From contig CM119269.1 in assembly GCA_051294375.1 (NCBI GenBank), positions 23,355,497 to 23,419,496 of the forward strand: a DNA stretch of 64,000 nucleotides, in the 5' to 3' direction. The notes beneath the pieces were generated by a model, which was not told the origin of the DNA, searched no databases, and was given only the letters and a program-made list of their open reading frames with translations. Position numbers and translations under genes: made by a program. Origin of the DNA: Paraspadella gotoi (taxonomy: Eukaryota > Chaetognatha). Positions within the stretch are counted from its first letter, which is position 1, and the number at the start of each line of letters is the position of its first letter. Positions 12,201 through 29,935 of this stretch are shown piece by piece.

Positions 12201-13268
12201 GAGAGGTTTTGATCCCCTGATATTGTTTTCAAAGCAATGGGTTAGGGATATTTCATCGGTTGGCGGTTACCTCACCTCACGGTTGTACCTGTACCCTCTT
12301 AGGGAAGACACAAATATTTGAATGATAATAGTATTTGGTTTTGTTATTTTGTGACCAGTTTATTGTTTATCACTTTACTGTCACTTTTTTAGCTATATTT
12401 TACTGAAACGCCCCAATTCGTAATTAAGTTATTTTTTTTAGGTTTAGGGTTAGAATATATGATATAAAGATTAAGTATTAAAAGTTTTTGGTTTGGTAAT
12501 TAATTAAGTTTAAAAATTATGGATAAAATCGAATAGAGAAATTGAAATGTAACGTTTTTGAAAAAGAGAGCCAATTTCTTTTTTTTACAAAAAAAGGCTT
12601 AGAATCTTTTAACCTTGACTTTAAATTTCAATGTTGACGAGAAAATTTTGACAATTTCGTGATTTCATTATCTTTTTGAAAAAAAATTCATTTCCTTTTC
12701 TTATCTAATTTTTCATTCAATCGTGACTAAAAGTATTCTCTCTCTCTCTCTNNNNNNNNNNCATTCTCTCCCCTCTCCACCTCTTCGCTCTGCTCGCCTC
12801 TGGCTTTTTCATTCAAGGACCGAAGACGATAATAACAACAACAGTTTCTGCTTCTTTGGGTCAAGATCCATCGCTGTCGTCGTCGTCTTCGTCGTCTCCT
12901 TTAAAAGTAATCAATACATTGTTTTACCTTCTAAATCTATCAATAATCTATCAATAATCTATCATTAATCTATCATTAATCTATCATTAATATATCATTA
13001 ATCTATCATTAATATATCCCAACTTCTCTTCATGTCTCATCTCTCTCTCTCTCTCTCCTTTTTCCCTCTCCCTCCACAAAAGGCTCTGGCCACGGTCTCC
13101 GCCATAATTGACGGTTCCGGTTCCATTGGCGCCGCTTTCGGCCCGCTGCTCACCGGCGTCGTTCTCGGCGTGGCCGGTTGGGGCGGCGTCATTTCAATGT
13201 GGATCGTCTGTAACGCCGCCGCCGCGCTGCCGCTCGCTGCCGTGATTGCTGCTGGACGGCGGCGCTGA
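9290..13268 (+). CDS. SLC37: SLC37-family sugar-phosphate/phosphate exchanger
   Basis: Multi-pass major-facilitator protein of the SLC37 family. Relatives exchange glucose-6-phosphate or other phosphate esters for phosphate at the ER membrane. Exons: about 9290-9470, 10096-10301, 10737-10881, 10948-11248, 11886-12141, about 12762-12906 and 13083-13268, with consistent phases. Landmarks: RLSVFILTFFIYALLHSCRK (first helix and Arg-Lys-Pro), GWAPF across the exon 1/2 join, ISGHVAER, MGWPAVVAVMANWFG, LWNSHTLVGN, then a cytosolic loop rich in Gln (CAG runs) and Ser, LFDLGGIVGG, FFIQGPK (usually FFIGGP) and ALATVSAIIDGSGSIGAAFG. The C-terminus RRR-stop is short. The start codon and first residues are unresolved because the palindrome copies disagree by single bases. 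The 5' edge of exon 6 falls in a 10-N gap. The best match in memory is the SLC37A1-A3 type, not A4. Confidence 0.9.
9471..9778 (+). repeat. 24-bp minisatellite starting at SLC37 exon 1 donor
   Basis: The exon ends ...TGCAATGGAG and the intron opens gtggttgctgtcatttcaat gcag, a unit then repeated about 13 times. Each unit begins with a GT donor-like sequence preceded by caatgcag, resembling the exon end, and also closes with an acceptor-like tttcaatgcag. Confidence 0.9.
11300..11870. repeat. Dispersed repeat 'R-B' copies in SLC37 intron 4
   Basis: Recurring segments such as caaccaatataaaattt, aatcactcttacaagataat, gcaggtcccttcatgctttc and tcattcatttaataaataa. Related copies lie at about 10345-10450, 15990-16110, 22580-22870, 27760-27795, 28395-28530, 30585-30760, 40845-40935, 49370-49500, 59505-59640 and 62335-62460. 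The shared core is ggtttaaggcctccatcact. No protein is seen, and the class of element is unknown. Confidence 0.75.
12930..13020 (+). repeat. Short tandem array (atctatcatta) in SLC37 intron 6
   Basis: About eight units of 11-12 bp start 25 bp after the donor at 12907 and run almost to the polypyrimidine tract of the next acceptor. Confidence 0.85.
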
Positions 13269-13275
13269 TGTGGGA

Positions 13276-13455
13276 AGAGGCTTTATTAAACCAGAACGGC
13301 CCGTTTCATTTATTAAATTAGGGAATTAAAGTTGTTTTTTTTTAAAGTTAAAGATTAGGGTTAAAGGTTAGGGGTTAGAGATTAAAACTTTGGATTAAGG
13401 TTTAAATTAAATTCCGGGGAAGAAACTGAAATGGGTCGCTCTGGGAAAAGAGAGG
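13276..13455. mobile_element. Small TIR element with TTAGGG-like interior, SLC37 3' flank
   Basis: The ends are imperfect inverted repeats: ggctttattaaaccagaacg at the left against, on the other strand, gcctctcttttcccagagcg at the right. The interior holds degenerate ttagggttaaaggttagggg. It begins 8 bp after the SLC37 stop codon, so it probably lies in the 3' UTR. Related copies are at 12404-12590, 15488-15960, 23145-23320, 23530-23790 and 24893-25235. Confidence 0.65.
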
Positions 13456-14172
13456 CAGCGAATGAAAGAGTTGTAATCGAAATGAAGATATTAGCAGATG
13501 GTTTAGCAGATGGTTTAGTAGATGATATCTCATACAGTTAAGAGATGATTTAAGATTTTAATTTAATAGATTGTTTAAAGTCATAAAGTTGAATTAAAAG
13601 TTACAAAAACATAACATAACTCGAATTACTGTATAAGCGGGTCAATTAAGACTTGACAAAAATTATGAAATAGAATAAGAATTTTAATTTATTCTATTTA
13701 CTTCCTAAGGGAGTGTACATTTTATACAATTGAAGCATTTCATAGAAATATTATTACACATCATTGTTAAATCCAGATACGCTGAAAGTTTTTAAACGAG
13801 GGATGGATATATATATATATATATAGCTTGTCAAAAGTATTTTGTGGCATAAAACAATTTAAAAAATTAATTTACTCGTTTAAGTTTAATTAAAAGTGAC
13901 AAAAACATCAGATTATAGTACGGTCGGTTCAGTTAAGACTAGATATATAGATATATAGATAGATATATATAGATAGTTATATATAGATATATATATATAT
14001 AGATTTATGTAGAAATAAATATAAAATATTTAAAGAAACTTGAGGGTCATTTTATCGATTGCAGGACGGAAGATCTCCGGCTCGTGCGAGAAGGAAAAAT
14101 GCCCCAAGGAAGAGAGAATCATTGATCTCTTTATATCAGAGATGAACAATGTTACGTCATAAGGAGATTGCG

Positions 14173-14227
<55 letters not shown>

Positions 14228-15213
14228 AAGAGAGAGAGAGGAGCGAGCACCCTCTTCGTGCGTATCTTGTTCCGAAAATTTTCTTTTTAATTTTTCTCTA
14301 TTTCTTTCTCTTTAATGAACTAAAAAATGATTTTTAACGATGATAAAATTTGTCTTTTATATACTTTTCCTCCTCTTCCTCCCTCTCCTTTTCCTCCTCT
14401 TCTTCCTCCTACTCCTACTCTTCCTCCTATTCCTCCTCCTCCTCTTCTTCTTCTTCTTCTTCCTCCTCCTTCTCTTTCTCGTCTTCCTCCTCCTCCGCCT
14501 CTTCCTTTTCCTCCTCCTACTCTTCCTCCTATTCCTTTTCTTCCTCTTCTTCCGCCTCTTCCTCTTCCTCTTCCTCCTCCTCTTCCTCTTGCTCAAAAAA
14601 TCATATTTAAAATTTTCTGCCATTTGACCGTCACATTATTTCACTAAGACAAATGATGTCTGACAAATGATTAATGACAAATGATTAATTATAAATGATT
14701 AATGACAAATTATAAATGATAAATGATTAATGATATATAACAAATGACAATTCACAAATGATAAATGATTAATGACAGTTGATAAATAACTAATGATAAA
14801 TGAATAATGCCAAATGTTAAATGTGTTAATGATAAATAACAAATGACAACTGACAAATTATTAATGACTTATTATAAATGACAAATAATTTATGACAAAT
14901 AATTAATGACAAATAATTAATGACAAATGATAAATAATAATAAGCAACAAATTACTTATTTTGATGACAATTGAATAAAAGATGCCGACAGAAACGAATC
15001 TATTTATTGCGATATCAATGATTGGCAAACTAAAAAAACTTTTTTAAATATTTTAATGTCTCTTGTGATGATAATCTAATTACAATTTTCGTTGAAACTG
15101 TTGTCAGCATTACGTTTCAAAAAGCTATACTCTCGCAGAGTATGATAGACAAATTGTCCAACTGACTAAAATTAAATATTAAATGTATTGATTTTGTTAA
15201 GCGAGCTATTGAA
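13456..15213. repeat. Simple-repeat-rich intergenic region
   Basis: (TA)n/(GATA)n runs at 13807-14000, a long (GA)n at 14177-14245, a TCC/TTC-rich pyrimidine tract at 14365-14595 and a degenerate tgacaaatgattaa array at 14655-14945. Open frames rich in Ser/Leu/Arg here are products of the simple repeats. No gene is recognised. Confidence 0.8.
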
Positions 15214-15274
15214 ATGGATGAGCGTATAAAAAGATCAAGCTTCGGACAAGGTAAGTCTCTCTCTCTCTCTTTCC

Positions 15275-15349
<75 letters not shown>

Positions 15350-16704
15350 CAACCCAATTATCATTTCAGAATTCCATGATTCTTCAAGATTCCTGTATCG
15401 CCTCAATATCTTTCTCCCGACTTAGTCCAAGGTAAAAAAACTTTTTTTTTTAAATCTAATGTCAATTTAGGTTTGGAAGGCTCTATTTTCCGAGAGCGCT
15501 CTATTACCGTTTCTTTATTACGGTATTAAATTTTAACCATGTGGATAAGTCGCTAAATAGGCTGAAAACAACTGTGCCCCCTCAGCAGCAATGGAACGGG
15601 TCCTGGGCTAAGAACCAAAATATTATTAATATTAAACTAAAATAAAATTTTAAACTTAACTTTAATCTCTAACTTACATTTCAAACTATAACCTAATCCC
15701 AAAACAAAACCCCAAATTTTTTAACCCTAACCTTAATGCCTAATCTTAATCTCTAATACTAATCCCCAACCCTAATCCTTAACCTTAATCTCTAACCCTA
15801 AATATTAAACCCCAATCCCTAACCAAAATTCTTTACCTTAATCTCTAACCTAATCCCAAACTCAGCCCCTAACCTTAACTTTAAATATAATCTTTAACTA
15901 TAAAAATTAACCTAATTCCAAAGTTAACATGAAATTGGTCGTCCTGCGTAAATAAGGCCTGGTTTTGATTTTATTTTATACGCAGCTTATTCGAAATTGG
16001 TACAATCAATATAAAAATTATCCATTTGGTGGTTTAAGGCCTCCATTACTCTTACAAGATAATGCAATTAAGGTTTTTTGGTCGGTCAGTCTTTGTCATT
16101 CTGTATGTTAGTCTTTCCGTTTTCCCATCTGTCTGTCGGTTGATACTTATACAAAATATTCAATTGTGTTTAAATCTTTTCATTATTAACAGAAATGCAT
16201 CCAGATCCTTTTTATGCTTCTGTTTTAATTTTGTTTTGTAAAGTGAATACTCTACCTTCTTATCTATTTCTTTATTTTGAAAATAATGATAATGATAATG
16301 TTTTAAGCCAGTCCTATAAAAAAACAAAATAAAAACAGTGACGAATCCAATTAGACAAAAATCTTGATGCTCTTTTATTTGAATCAGTTCTTCCCTTGAT
16401 TCTCGTCTCGACCGCTTGGAGGCGTTTCAGGCCACGCTCCACTCCATCGCCGTAGACGTTTCTAAGGTTTGATTGTCAATCCCGATATGATAAATATCTT
16501 AATGTCTAAATATAATTATCAACGTATCAAACTTGACTAAATTTACAGCGAGAAAGTAGATTACGCCTTCTAGAGACGAAACGGGTAAGCGAAGGACGGA
16601 GGCCAGAAAGAGGCCATTGGCATCAAGAAGACCATCTGCAAGAAGAAAGGAATAGTGGAGCAAGAGACAACGATCGATGGCGACTCAACGTTCCCCTTTT
16701 GGAG
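15214..16704 (+). CDS. Small exons of an unrecognised polar/coiled protein
   Basis: Four exons fit in frame: 15214-15250 (MDERIKRSSFGQ), 15389-15431, 16388-16466 and 16549-16704, or 16549-16584 if the stronger donor ggGTAAGC is used. The third and fourth encode SLDSRLDRLEAFQATLHS and RESRLRLLETKR, a charged, probably helical or coiled segment. The longer version ends in NVPLLE before gtattt. Both versions end in phase 0, as does the first arrestin exon at 18125, so this may be an N-terminal extension of the arrestin. Alternatively it is a separate small gene. Intron 1 begins gtaagt and is mostly (CT)n. No domain is recognised. Confidence 0.4.
15488..15960. mobile_element. TIR element with TTAGGG-like interior, interrupted by SINE fragment
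   Basis: The left end ggctctattttccgagagcg matches the TIR of this family. 15539-15610 is a minus-strand fragment of the tRNA-derived SINE body (gtggataagtcgctaaatag to aacgggtcctgggc). 15620-15930 is a degenerate ctaaccctaatc array. The right end (aaataaggcctgg) is less certain. Confidence 0.5.
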
Positions 16705-17336
16705 GTATTTCCCTAAACTTGCTTGTATAAAGGATGGAGGCCTTAAACCACAATGGCTTTTCAAAAGTCACAGACAAGATAGCTTATTTATTGAATTAAT
16801 GTATAATTTTTACATTAATTTTGTCGACTTAAGGTTCAAAATGTGGATAAATTCGCATCGAGGTCAGGGAGAGAAGCGTGGAATGACCAAGAGGCAATGA
16901 AATGCAATGAAAAGAGAAATGGAAATTGGTTACGCAACGAAGACCAACGAAGAACTTCAAATGGATCATCATTGACTCTCGTCAGTAAAATTAATTCAGC
17001 TTCAATTAAAATTTCGTTGAAATTTGGAAAATTACTTGTTCGACTATATTAAACTAAGTTTAAAACAAACTAAATTTAGAAATTTGATAGTTTTAATTGA
17101 TATATTTGTACTGAACTTGAGAGAGGGATATCTTATGGAAATTAGGTAAGTAATGACTAATGAGGTTAGGGGGTTTGGTTAAAGCTTTGGTAAGGGAATA
17201 GAGATAAAAAAATAAGATTAGGGTTAGGCAATAGGAAGTTAAGTTAAGATTTAGTGTTAGGGATAAAAATTAATGATTGGAATAAACTTTTAGAAAGAGA
17301 TTAAAGATAAATATTAAGTTTAAAATTAGATTTAAA

Positions 17337-17730
17337 GTTTTGTGGATAAGGCGCTAAGAGGAGCTGAAGAGCGCTATCCGCAACTTCTTTAACACCCTCT
17401 AGCAGCCATGGAACGGGTCCTGAGCTTGGAACCAGGCTTGACAGTTTTCCACGCCCCCAAGGCTGTTTATAGCCATCGGCATGCTTACCGTCGGGTAGGT
17501 ACCATTGAGGATCGATGACGGTAACTAATGTTATGAGTCTCGACCAATCAGAGAGCTTGATTCCATTTCGGTGATTTCTTCCCGAACCTCCGATCCGGTT
17601 TCTTGCGATTCCATTCGATTCCATTTGATTCCGTCTTCTGGTTAGCTAGATATTCCTAGAATGAGCTGATGGTATTACTTAATAAGCAACTGGGTCATTG
17701 TCGGGGGGAAGTTCACGCAATGCCTGACTA
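17337..17730 (-). mobile_element. tRNA-derived SINE split at B-box region
   Basis: The body runs 17337-17510 (gtggataaggcgctaagagg to gtaggtaccattgaggatcg) and the tRNA-like head 17665-17730 (gagctgatggtattacttaa). They are separated by about 150 bp of unrelated sequence (17520-17660) rich in gattccatt. The interruption is at the same B-box zone that is amplified at 5 kb. Confidence 0.7.
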
Positions 17731-17864
17731 CATTAATCAATTAACTTTGTATTTTATTTATGAGTTAAAAATTCACTTGTTTGCAATATTGCATTTAATT
17801 CTTAAGACTGAAGTCTCTATCCAATGGTACCAATACTATCCATGTATCCATTTTCTAAAGCAGG

Positions 17865-18010
17865 AGGACGGCCGTAAATCTCTCTCGGGGTGTGGAAAAC
17901 TCTCAAGCCAGGTTCTAAGCTCAAGACCCGTTCTATGGCTGCGTCAGGGGTTTCAATAAGTTGCGAATACAAGCACTCTTCAGCCCACTTAGCTCCACTC
18001 AGCTCCACAA
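17865..18010 (+). mobile_element. SINE body fragment, plus strand
   Basis: ggacggccgtaaatctctct through tcagcccacttagctccac matches the SINE body without the tRNA-like head, consistent with 5' truncation. It ends about 115 bp upstream of the first arrestin exon. Confidence 0.7.
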
Positions 18011-18124
18011 ATAAACAAACCTAAAATTTTTGTTTTGACAAAATATTATTAACTGGTCCCTCAGTCATCCCCAATCCATATATCCATGTATCTATCCATA
18101 CCTCCATCTATCCAAATCCCCCAG

Positions 18125-23516
<5,392 letters not shown>

Positions 23517-23529
23517 GATGGTTCCCGAA

Positions 23530-23790
23530 AGGGCTTTATTTTCCCAAAGCGACCCATCTTAATTTAATTTCGGAGGTTAGAGGTTAGGGCGTAGGGTTAA
23601 GAATTTGGGTTAGTGATTAGGGTTAGAGGTTAGTCTTTAGGGTTTAAGGGTTAGAGATTGAGGTTTAGAGTTATGGTTAGGGTTAGGGTTAGATATTTGG
23701 GTTGCGGATTAGGTTCTTTTTAATAAATTCAGATTAGGTCGGGGATTAAAGAACAGAATTTGGCTGCTTTTGGAAGAGATAGCCGTCAAT
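23530..23790. mobile_element. Small TIR element 3' of arrestin stop
   Basis: The left end ggctttattttcccaaagcg and right end (complement ggctatctcttccaaaagca) are imperfect inverted repeats. The interior is ttagggtt-like (23575-23720). It starts 14 bp after the arrestin stop codon, the same position relative to the gene as the copy after SLC37. Confidence 0.65.
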
Positions 23791-24284
23791 CGTTATTAGT
23801 GTAGTTTACTATCCTTGTTGAAAGGATTATGCATACATGTGTATATTTGTATTGTTGAACAGTCCTGTATTTACATTGTCTATTTGTAAGGTTAAAGCAT
23901 TTAAATCTTTGTATATCAATGAAAAGATGGTATATTTATGATCTAGCTTAAATGGTATGCCACTAAAAACAATTACTATTGCTAGATAAATGAATATAGG
24001 CAGTTTGGCTACATACAAAATATATTTAAGCTAAAAGCTAAAGCAATATGTTTCTACAGTAAAAGTATAAAAGTGAATGAAAGTTTTTTGTAGAACTCAG
24101 CCTTATTTGAAATTCTTCTTTGCGACTGAGCATCAGCAGAACAGAACTTCAATCTTTCAACCTTTCTATTTGAAAATAAATCAAACATCATTCCATGAGC
24201 ACTAGAATTATAGCAAGTAATTTTGCAATTTTAAAGAATAATAATTAGATAATAGTTTTTGGTATCTTATGACTTCATAAGTTT

Positions 24285-27200
24285 TCAATATGTATTGGAG
24301 AAAAAAACGTTTCCTCTGAGAGCAAAAGTTTGGCTGATTAATTCGTCAATTTCATTCAAACGTTGAAATTGATGATGAACCTTTGCTAAATCTGAATAAA
24401 AAAATAAAAAAAATATATTAAGATTACGATATTAAGATATTAACATATTAACAATAAGAAATTACTATAAGTTTTGATATGTTAGCTTCTGAAGCAAGTA
24501 ATATTCAACTGATCCAAAATTGTTAAAATTTAACAATAAGTTTAAATACCTGCTTATAATGCAAATGAAATAAACGTAATAATAACCTTTGCAACGAAAA
24601 AGAAGATTTTCAGCCAAATCAAGATTCATGAGTCGAATAGCTTCTTCACTTTGTTCCATAAGCAAATCTTTAAAAATATGAACTTATTAGACATTTGTAT
24701 AAGTATATTTAATTGATGACTAAGTTAAAAAACAACAATTCCTAACCAATCTGATGAATGACTTCTTGTTTAACATCAGTTTTGTCGGTTGATTCTCCAA
24801 CGAGGTCGGTTTCCTTTGGTCCAATGCAGAATCGGCAGAAACAGTTGAAACCAAAATTGTTCAGCAGATGTGGCAATCTGCAAAAGAGATGGAGGCCTTA
24901 TTTTCCCATGATGTCCCATTCATCTTAAATTTGGAACTAGGTTAGTTATTGTAATTAAAAAATAAGTTAAAAGTTATGGTTAGGGATTAGGTTAAGGTTA
25001 AGAATTATGGTTAAGGACGTAGTAATTAGGGTTAAGAATTTGGGTTAGGGACTAGAGTTTAGGGTTTAAGATTAGGGTTAAAATTTAAGGTTCAGGATTA
25101 GGCTAAGGCAAAGAATTAGGGTTTGGGTTAGGGTTAAAGATTACATTGTAGGTTATTAAGGTTCAATATTAATATTAAAATTAAATACTTGAAAAAAACA
25201 ATCATAAATTGGAGACTCTCGGAAAAGTGAGCCATTTCTTCCTGCAAACCTGTCTTCCCGATCCGGCATTGCTTTAGCGACTCTTTCATAAGTGATGAAA
25301 ATCTCTTCACCTTTTTTGATGAAGTCAATCGTCTTCACGTTTTGTGTTTCACCTCACACAAGAAAAAATGAATGCAAAATTAAAATGTGAAAACTGATAA
25401 ATTAATTTCTTTTGTTTGCTTTTAAAGTTAAGCTTTTAAATTTTAAATCGATCTTGTTAATATTTTGATGTTGATAAAGGATCCTACCAGTAAAATAATA
25501 ATCGCAATTAGGCCGGCAACTGTGATTGATTTGACTGGCTTTAAGAAAGAGCACTGTGCCAATTCTAGAAACGCCAGCTCTCTCAAAGCTGGGCGGGTCT
25601 GTGAATCTTTTCCAAACCAACTGCATGCTGAAAGAAAATTATAAAGGACTTAAATTAGTCTAGGTTTTTTAGATCTTAGGCTTCCTGGCTTTTACCAACT
25701 TTTTGGTCAACCTCATGATTTACATACTTCAGTCATACTTTCAATCAGGTGCTTTTCTTAATTCTAAAAGTTTTCTTACTTTAATTTAAAGCAGTTGTTC
25801 TTTATCCTTAATGTTTTCTTATTTGAATTCAAAGCAGGTGTTCTTAATCCTCAACATTTTTCTTACTTCAATTCTAGGCAGTTGTTCTTAATCCTCAACA
25901 TGTTTTCTTACTTAAATTCAAAGCAGTTGTTCTTAAACCTTAACATTTTTTCTTACTTCAATTCTAAGCAGTTGTTCTTAATCCTCAACATGTTTTCTTA
26001 CTTAAATTCAAAGCAGTTGTTCTTAATCCTTAACATGTTTTCTTATTTCAATTCTAAGCAGTTGTTCATAATCCTTAACATGTTTTCTTACTTCAATTCA
26101 AAGCAGTTGTTCTTAATCCTTAACATGTGCTCCAGTAAAACTGTTCCGACAAATGTCTCCAATTTTCGCTCCAGTTTCATGTCTGTGAAGAGAATCTGCA
26201 AAAGAAGATAATATTATTATTATATTATTTATAAGTATATAATATATAGTTATAATATTATTATGTAGTGAAGTTCGTGAGAAAAGAATTCTGTAAATTG
26301 CAAAAATGTCAACAATGCTTTTTATCTATACCTGACTTTTCTCTATCTTTATCTCATTTGTACCTATTTTCTTTTTCCACTGATGAGTCCTACCTGATAA
26401 TTGACAATAAGCTTCAACGTTCCTGTGACTTCTTCCAGTTGAGTTTGCGTCATTAATTGTTTCAGCAAATTCTGTTTGATTTCAGCTGCCGCTTCTCTGA
26501 GGCGAATGAAAAATCCGCCAGCCTTTGGAAAAGATTAATTATTATAGTTTAATTCTATTTAGACATTTCATTTTACAGAGAAGTACAAATATTTTTATAA
26601 ATTATAATGTTTTTAGTTGCGTTCTACTATTTAGTTTTTACTCAACTTTAGGATGTACAAAATAGTCTTTGCAAAAAGTGAATATTCCAGGCAACGTAAT
26701 TTGTTAAGGTTTTCAAAGTTTGTAATCAGATCAAATTCGTCGATGTCTGTTAAAAATATAGAGAAGAATTACTTTGGCTTCATTTGATATTTAAAAAAAA
26801 TTGAATAAACCACTAAACTATTTTTACCTTGAGAATTGACTCGTTTTTCCTTGCAATATTCTGCCCCTAAAATTGAAAAAAAAAATTACAATCAATTACA
26901 ATCACTTGGACACATTTTGTTCATACAATTTTTGAAAACATTAGGGCGTTGCGAAAATTTAACTTGTTTTTAATATTTATTTATTTTATAAAAATTTTGT
27001 ATTGTAACATGTTGTATAACATTTTTATTAAACAAATATCCGATAAAAAACGAAAAATTAAATAGCATTTAAAGTTGCAGTAGACGCATCATAAACAAGA
27101 TCTGTATAATTTTCACTTCGCGTTAATTGATATATTTTAAAACCACTACAGATAAGATCGGGTATCTATTCTTAATACTTGATACTAAAACAATTTAAAA

Positions 27201-29894
27201 TTTTTTTAAATATTTTTAATTTTGTAATTTTTTTTAAAGAGAGAGAGGAAAGGATTTTCACTAGAATGAATATCAAGTAAAAATAAAGATGAAAGGATAT
27301 TTTCTGCTCCTTACATTAATTTTTCATCAACAGTTTTCCTAAGCGGATGAACAACATTAAAAACAAAAATAGCTTAAATTAAAAATAATTAAAAACTTTA
27401 AATGCTTACGGAAAACTGGGCAATTCTTTTGGACATTAATATGGGTAACTTTTCTACAACATATTTTTGGTGATCAATTTTCTTCACCTATTTCAAAGAT
27501 CGATAAATCAATGCTGATAGCTATGTTGTCAAAGGTAAACAACTTTTGACTTTGAATTTACTACTTAATCATAGCTGATACACTGAAATTATTGATCAAT
27601 GGAAAATAAAATTACGCACGGGTGTTTGGAGTTAGTAGCTTACCGAAAGATTTTTTTCTGCCAAAAAAATTCCTCTCAATTAGCAAACATTTTACGGACT
27701 ATACACATTATACTTGAGCAAGAATACAGTAATTGAATATAAAATAATGTGATCTCTGGCTATAAAATTGGTAAAACCAATATAAAAATTATCCTATGGT
27801 TGACTAAAATCCACCAACCGTTCATCAGCGGCCATTGGTGCCGGAGGCAAGTCATTCGCCGGGGTCCGGGATTCTAGCCCGGTGGTCGCCTAGCAGTTAA
27901 GAGGGCCAGGGCACTTAACCCGCCTGTAACACGGTGTTACAGCCTGATCCGAAGCTCAGAGACTGTTTATATTGAACGGTTCTGTCACTAACAAATAACA
28001 ATAATTTCTGTCTTTTCATTGGTGAGCACGACTTCCAAACACAACAGCAACAACAACACTTTCAGGCGACATGCCTCAACCGGGCGATGCACTTTCCACC
28101 AACAACACATCAGGCAACATGCCTCAACTTGGTGATGAACTTTTGACGAGCAACAACATACTTTTCCCAATGGGAGGGGGGGATGTATGGTGACTAAAAT
28201 CCACCAACCGTTCATCAGTGGCCATTGGTGCCGGAGGCAAGTCATTCGCCTCCCAACCCAAAGGTCCGGGGTTCTAGCCCAGTGGTTTCCTTGCAGTTAA
28301 GAGGGACGGGGCACTTAACCCGCCTGTAACACAGTGTTACTGCATGATTAGAAGCTCAGGGACTGCTTATATTGAACGGTTCTGTCACTAACACATAACA
28401 TTAATTACTGTCTCTTCAATTCATTCATCTGACTTTGGACAGGCTTTGGTGGTTTAAGGCCTCCATCACTCTTACAAGATAAGGACTTAGCAGGTCCCAG
28501 CAAGCTTTCAATCAAGATTCTCTCACAGTCACGTTTCATATTTAAGACAACATTCGAGGGTCTTCATTTGTGCGCCAACAAACAGCAAAGTTATTTACAG
28601 CTTTTTTTTGCCTCACCTAAACAGAACCGATGCAAAAGAGATTTCCAGTTTCGCAAAATCATTCTAAACGACATGGAATGATGTAAGAAGCTGCTGTGCA
28701 TCTTGCGCATGTAATGGCATTCCCAGACGTGATACGCTCGAAGAGATGCCTAGTATATAAATAATAGGTTTGATTTTTAAAATACTAAACTCCTTACTGT
28801 AGCAATCCTACTTTTTTTATTTGTATGTATCCCCAATTAACCTGTTTGCAATCTTGGCTGCACCAAGCAATGGACCTGCAAGATTCGCAGATCAAATAAT
28901 CTAGTCCATCCGCCGGTCGCAATTTGCAAGTGTCACAGACTTCCTGAGTAAAGCATAATTTTTGTGTCTTTTAACTATAAACTATTAATATTAAATTTTA
29001 ATTCATTCATTGCTTATACTTCCTATCCTCCATGACACTACCCCCAATTACCCTGACCCTGACTCAAGTGACCTTGACCCTAACACTAATGATCTTGACC
29101 CAAACTAAAATGATAATGTCTCTCACCCTCATAACCATGACTCTAACTCCAATGACCTTGATTCTAACCCCAATCACCAAGACCCTAACTACAATGACCT
29201 TGACCATTACTCCAATGACCTTGACCCTCACCCCAATGACCTTGACCCAGGCCCAAATTACCTTGACCCTAACCCCAATCACCTTGACCCTAACCACAAT
29301 GACCTTGACCCTCACCCCAATCACCTTGACCATAACCCAAATGACCTTGGCCCTAACCCAAATGACATTGACCCTAATCTAAATGACCTTGACCCTAACC
29401 CCAATGACCTTGACCCTGTCAAAGTCCACAATCGAAGCGAAAGGCTTTTCTCTGAGAATTAATTCTCCCGGAGTCAAATCTTTTGTGGCTGCGATGAATC
29501 TGCCTCTCGTCGGATGGTACTGGCCCCGGATGTTGGAGATGAACTCATCTGGGTCTGGCAGGTGGGCGTGGCAGTCATCGTTGTTGAGAGGGGGAAGAGG
29601 AAAAGGTGCACCTGGCTAAAAAAAAATATCATTTCTGAGTACCTGACTAAATAGTATTGCAAGAAATTATTGCAATACGTCATTAAATTTAGTTTTAACC
29701 GTAAATTACTGAAATTAATTTTTAAATATTCTTTTATTAATTCAGTTGTTGAACAAAAACGTGGTTTATAGTTAACAATTTTAGGCTTTTGTACGTCTGT
29801 AAAAAAAAGAAACTTTTATATATATGTATTTAATTCAAATTAAGAATTTGACAATTATCCTCATTGAAAAACGAAAATTTTCACATTTTAAAAT

Positions 29895-29935
<41 letters not shown>

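Noticed and set aside
16655-16900. Open frame starting MEQETTIDGD
   Set aside because: It is a shadow of the frame running through 16549-16704 and continues into a repeat; no homology is recognised.
23640-23700. Possible internal telomere
   Set aside because: TTAGGG-like units are degenerate, confined to the interior of a small TIR element, and flanked by gene sequence on both sides.
27410-27487. Candidate SMYD4 exon (VKKIDHQKYVVEKLPILMSK) with a 14-bp microexon at 27644-27657
   Set aside because: It has splice-like borders, but including it breaks phase with the next exon at 26828. Skipping both gives a fully in-phase model, and the encoded segment has no family match.
27800-27830. A second hammerhead candidate (ctgatgaacggttggtgg on the minus strand)
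   Set aside because: No GAAA box or stem II follows the CTGATGA.
29032-29382. Repetitive open frame MTLTLTPMTLTL
   Set aside because: The 21-bp minisatellite length keeps every frame open; it is the intronic array next to a SMYD4 donor.
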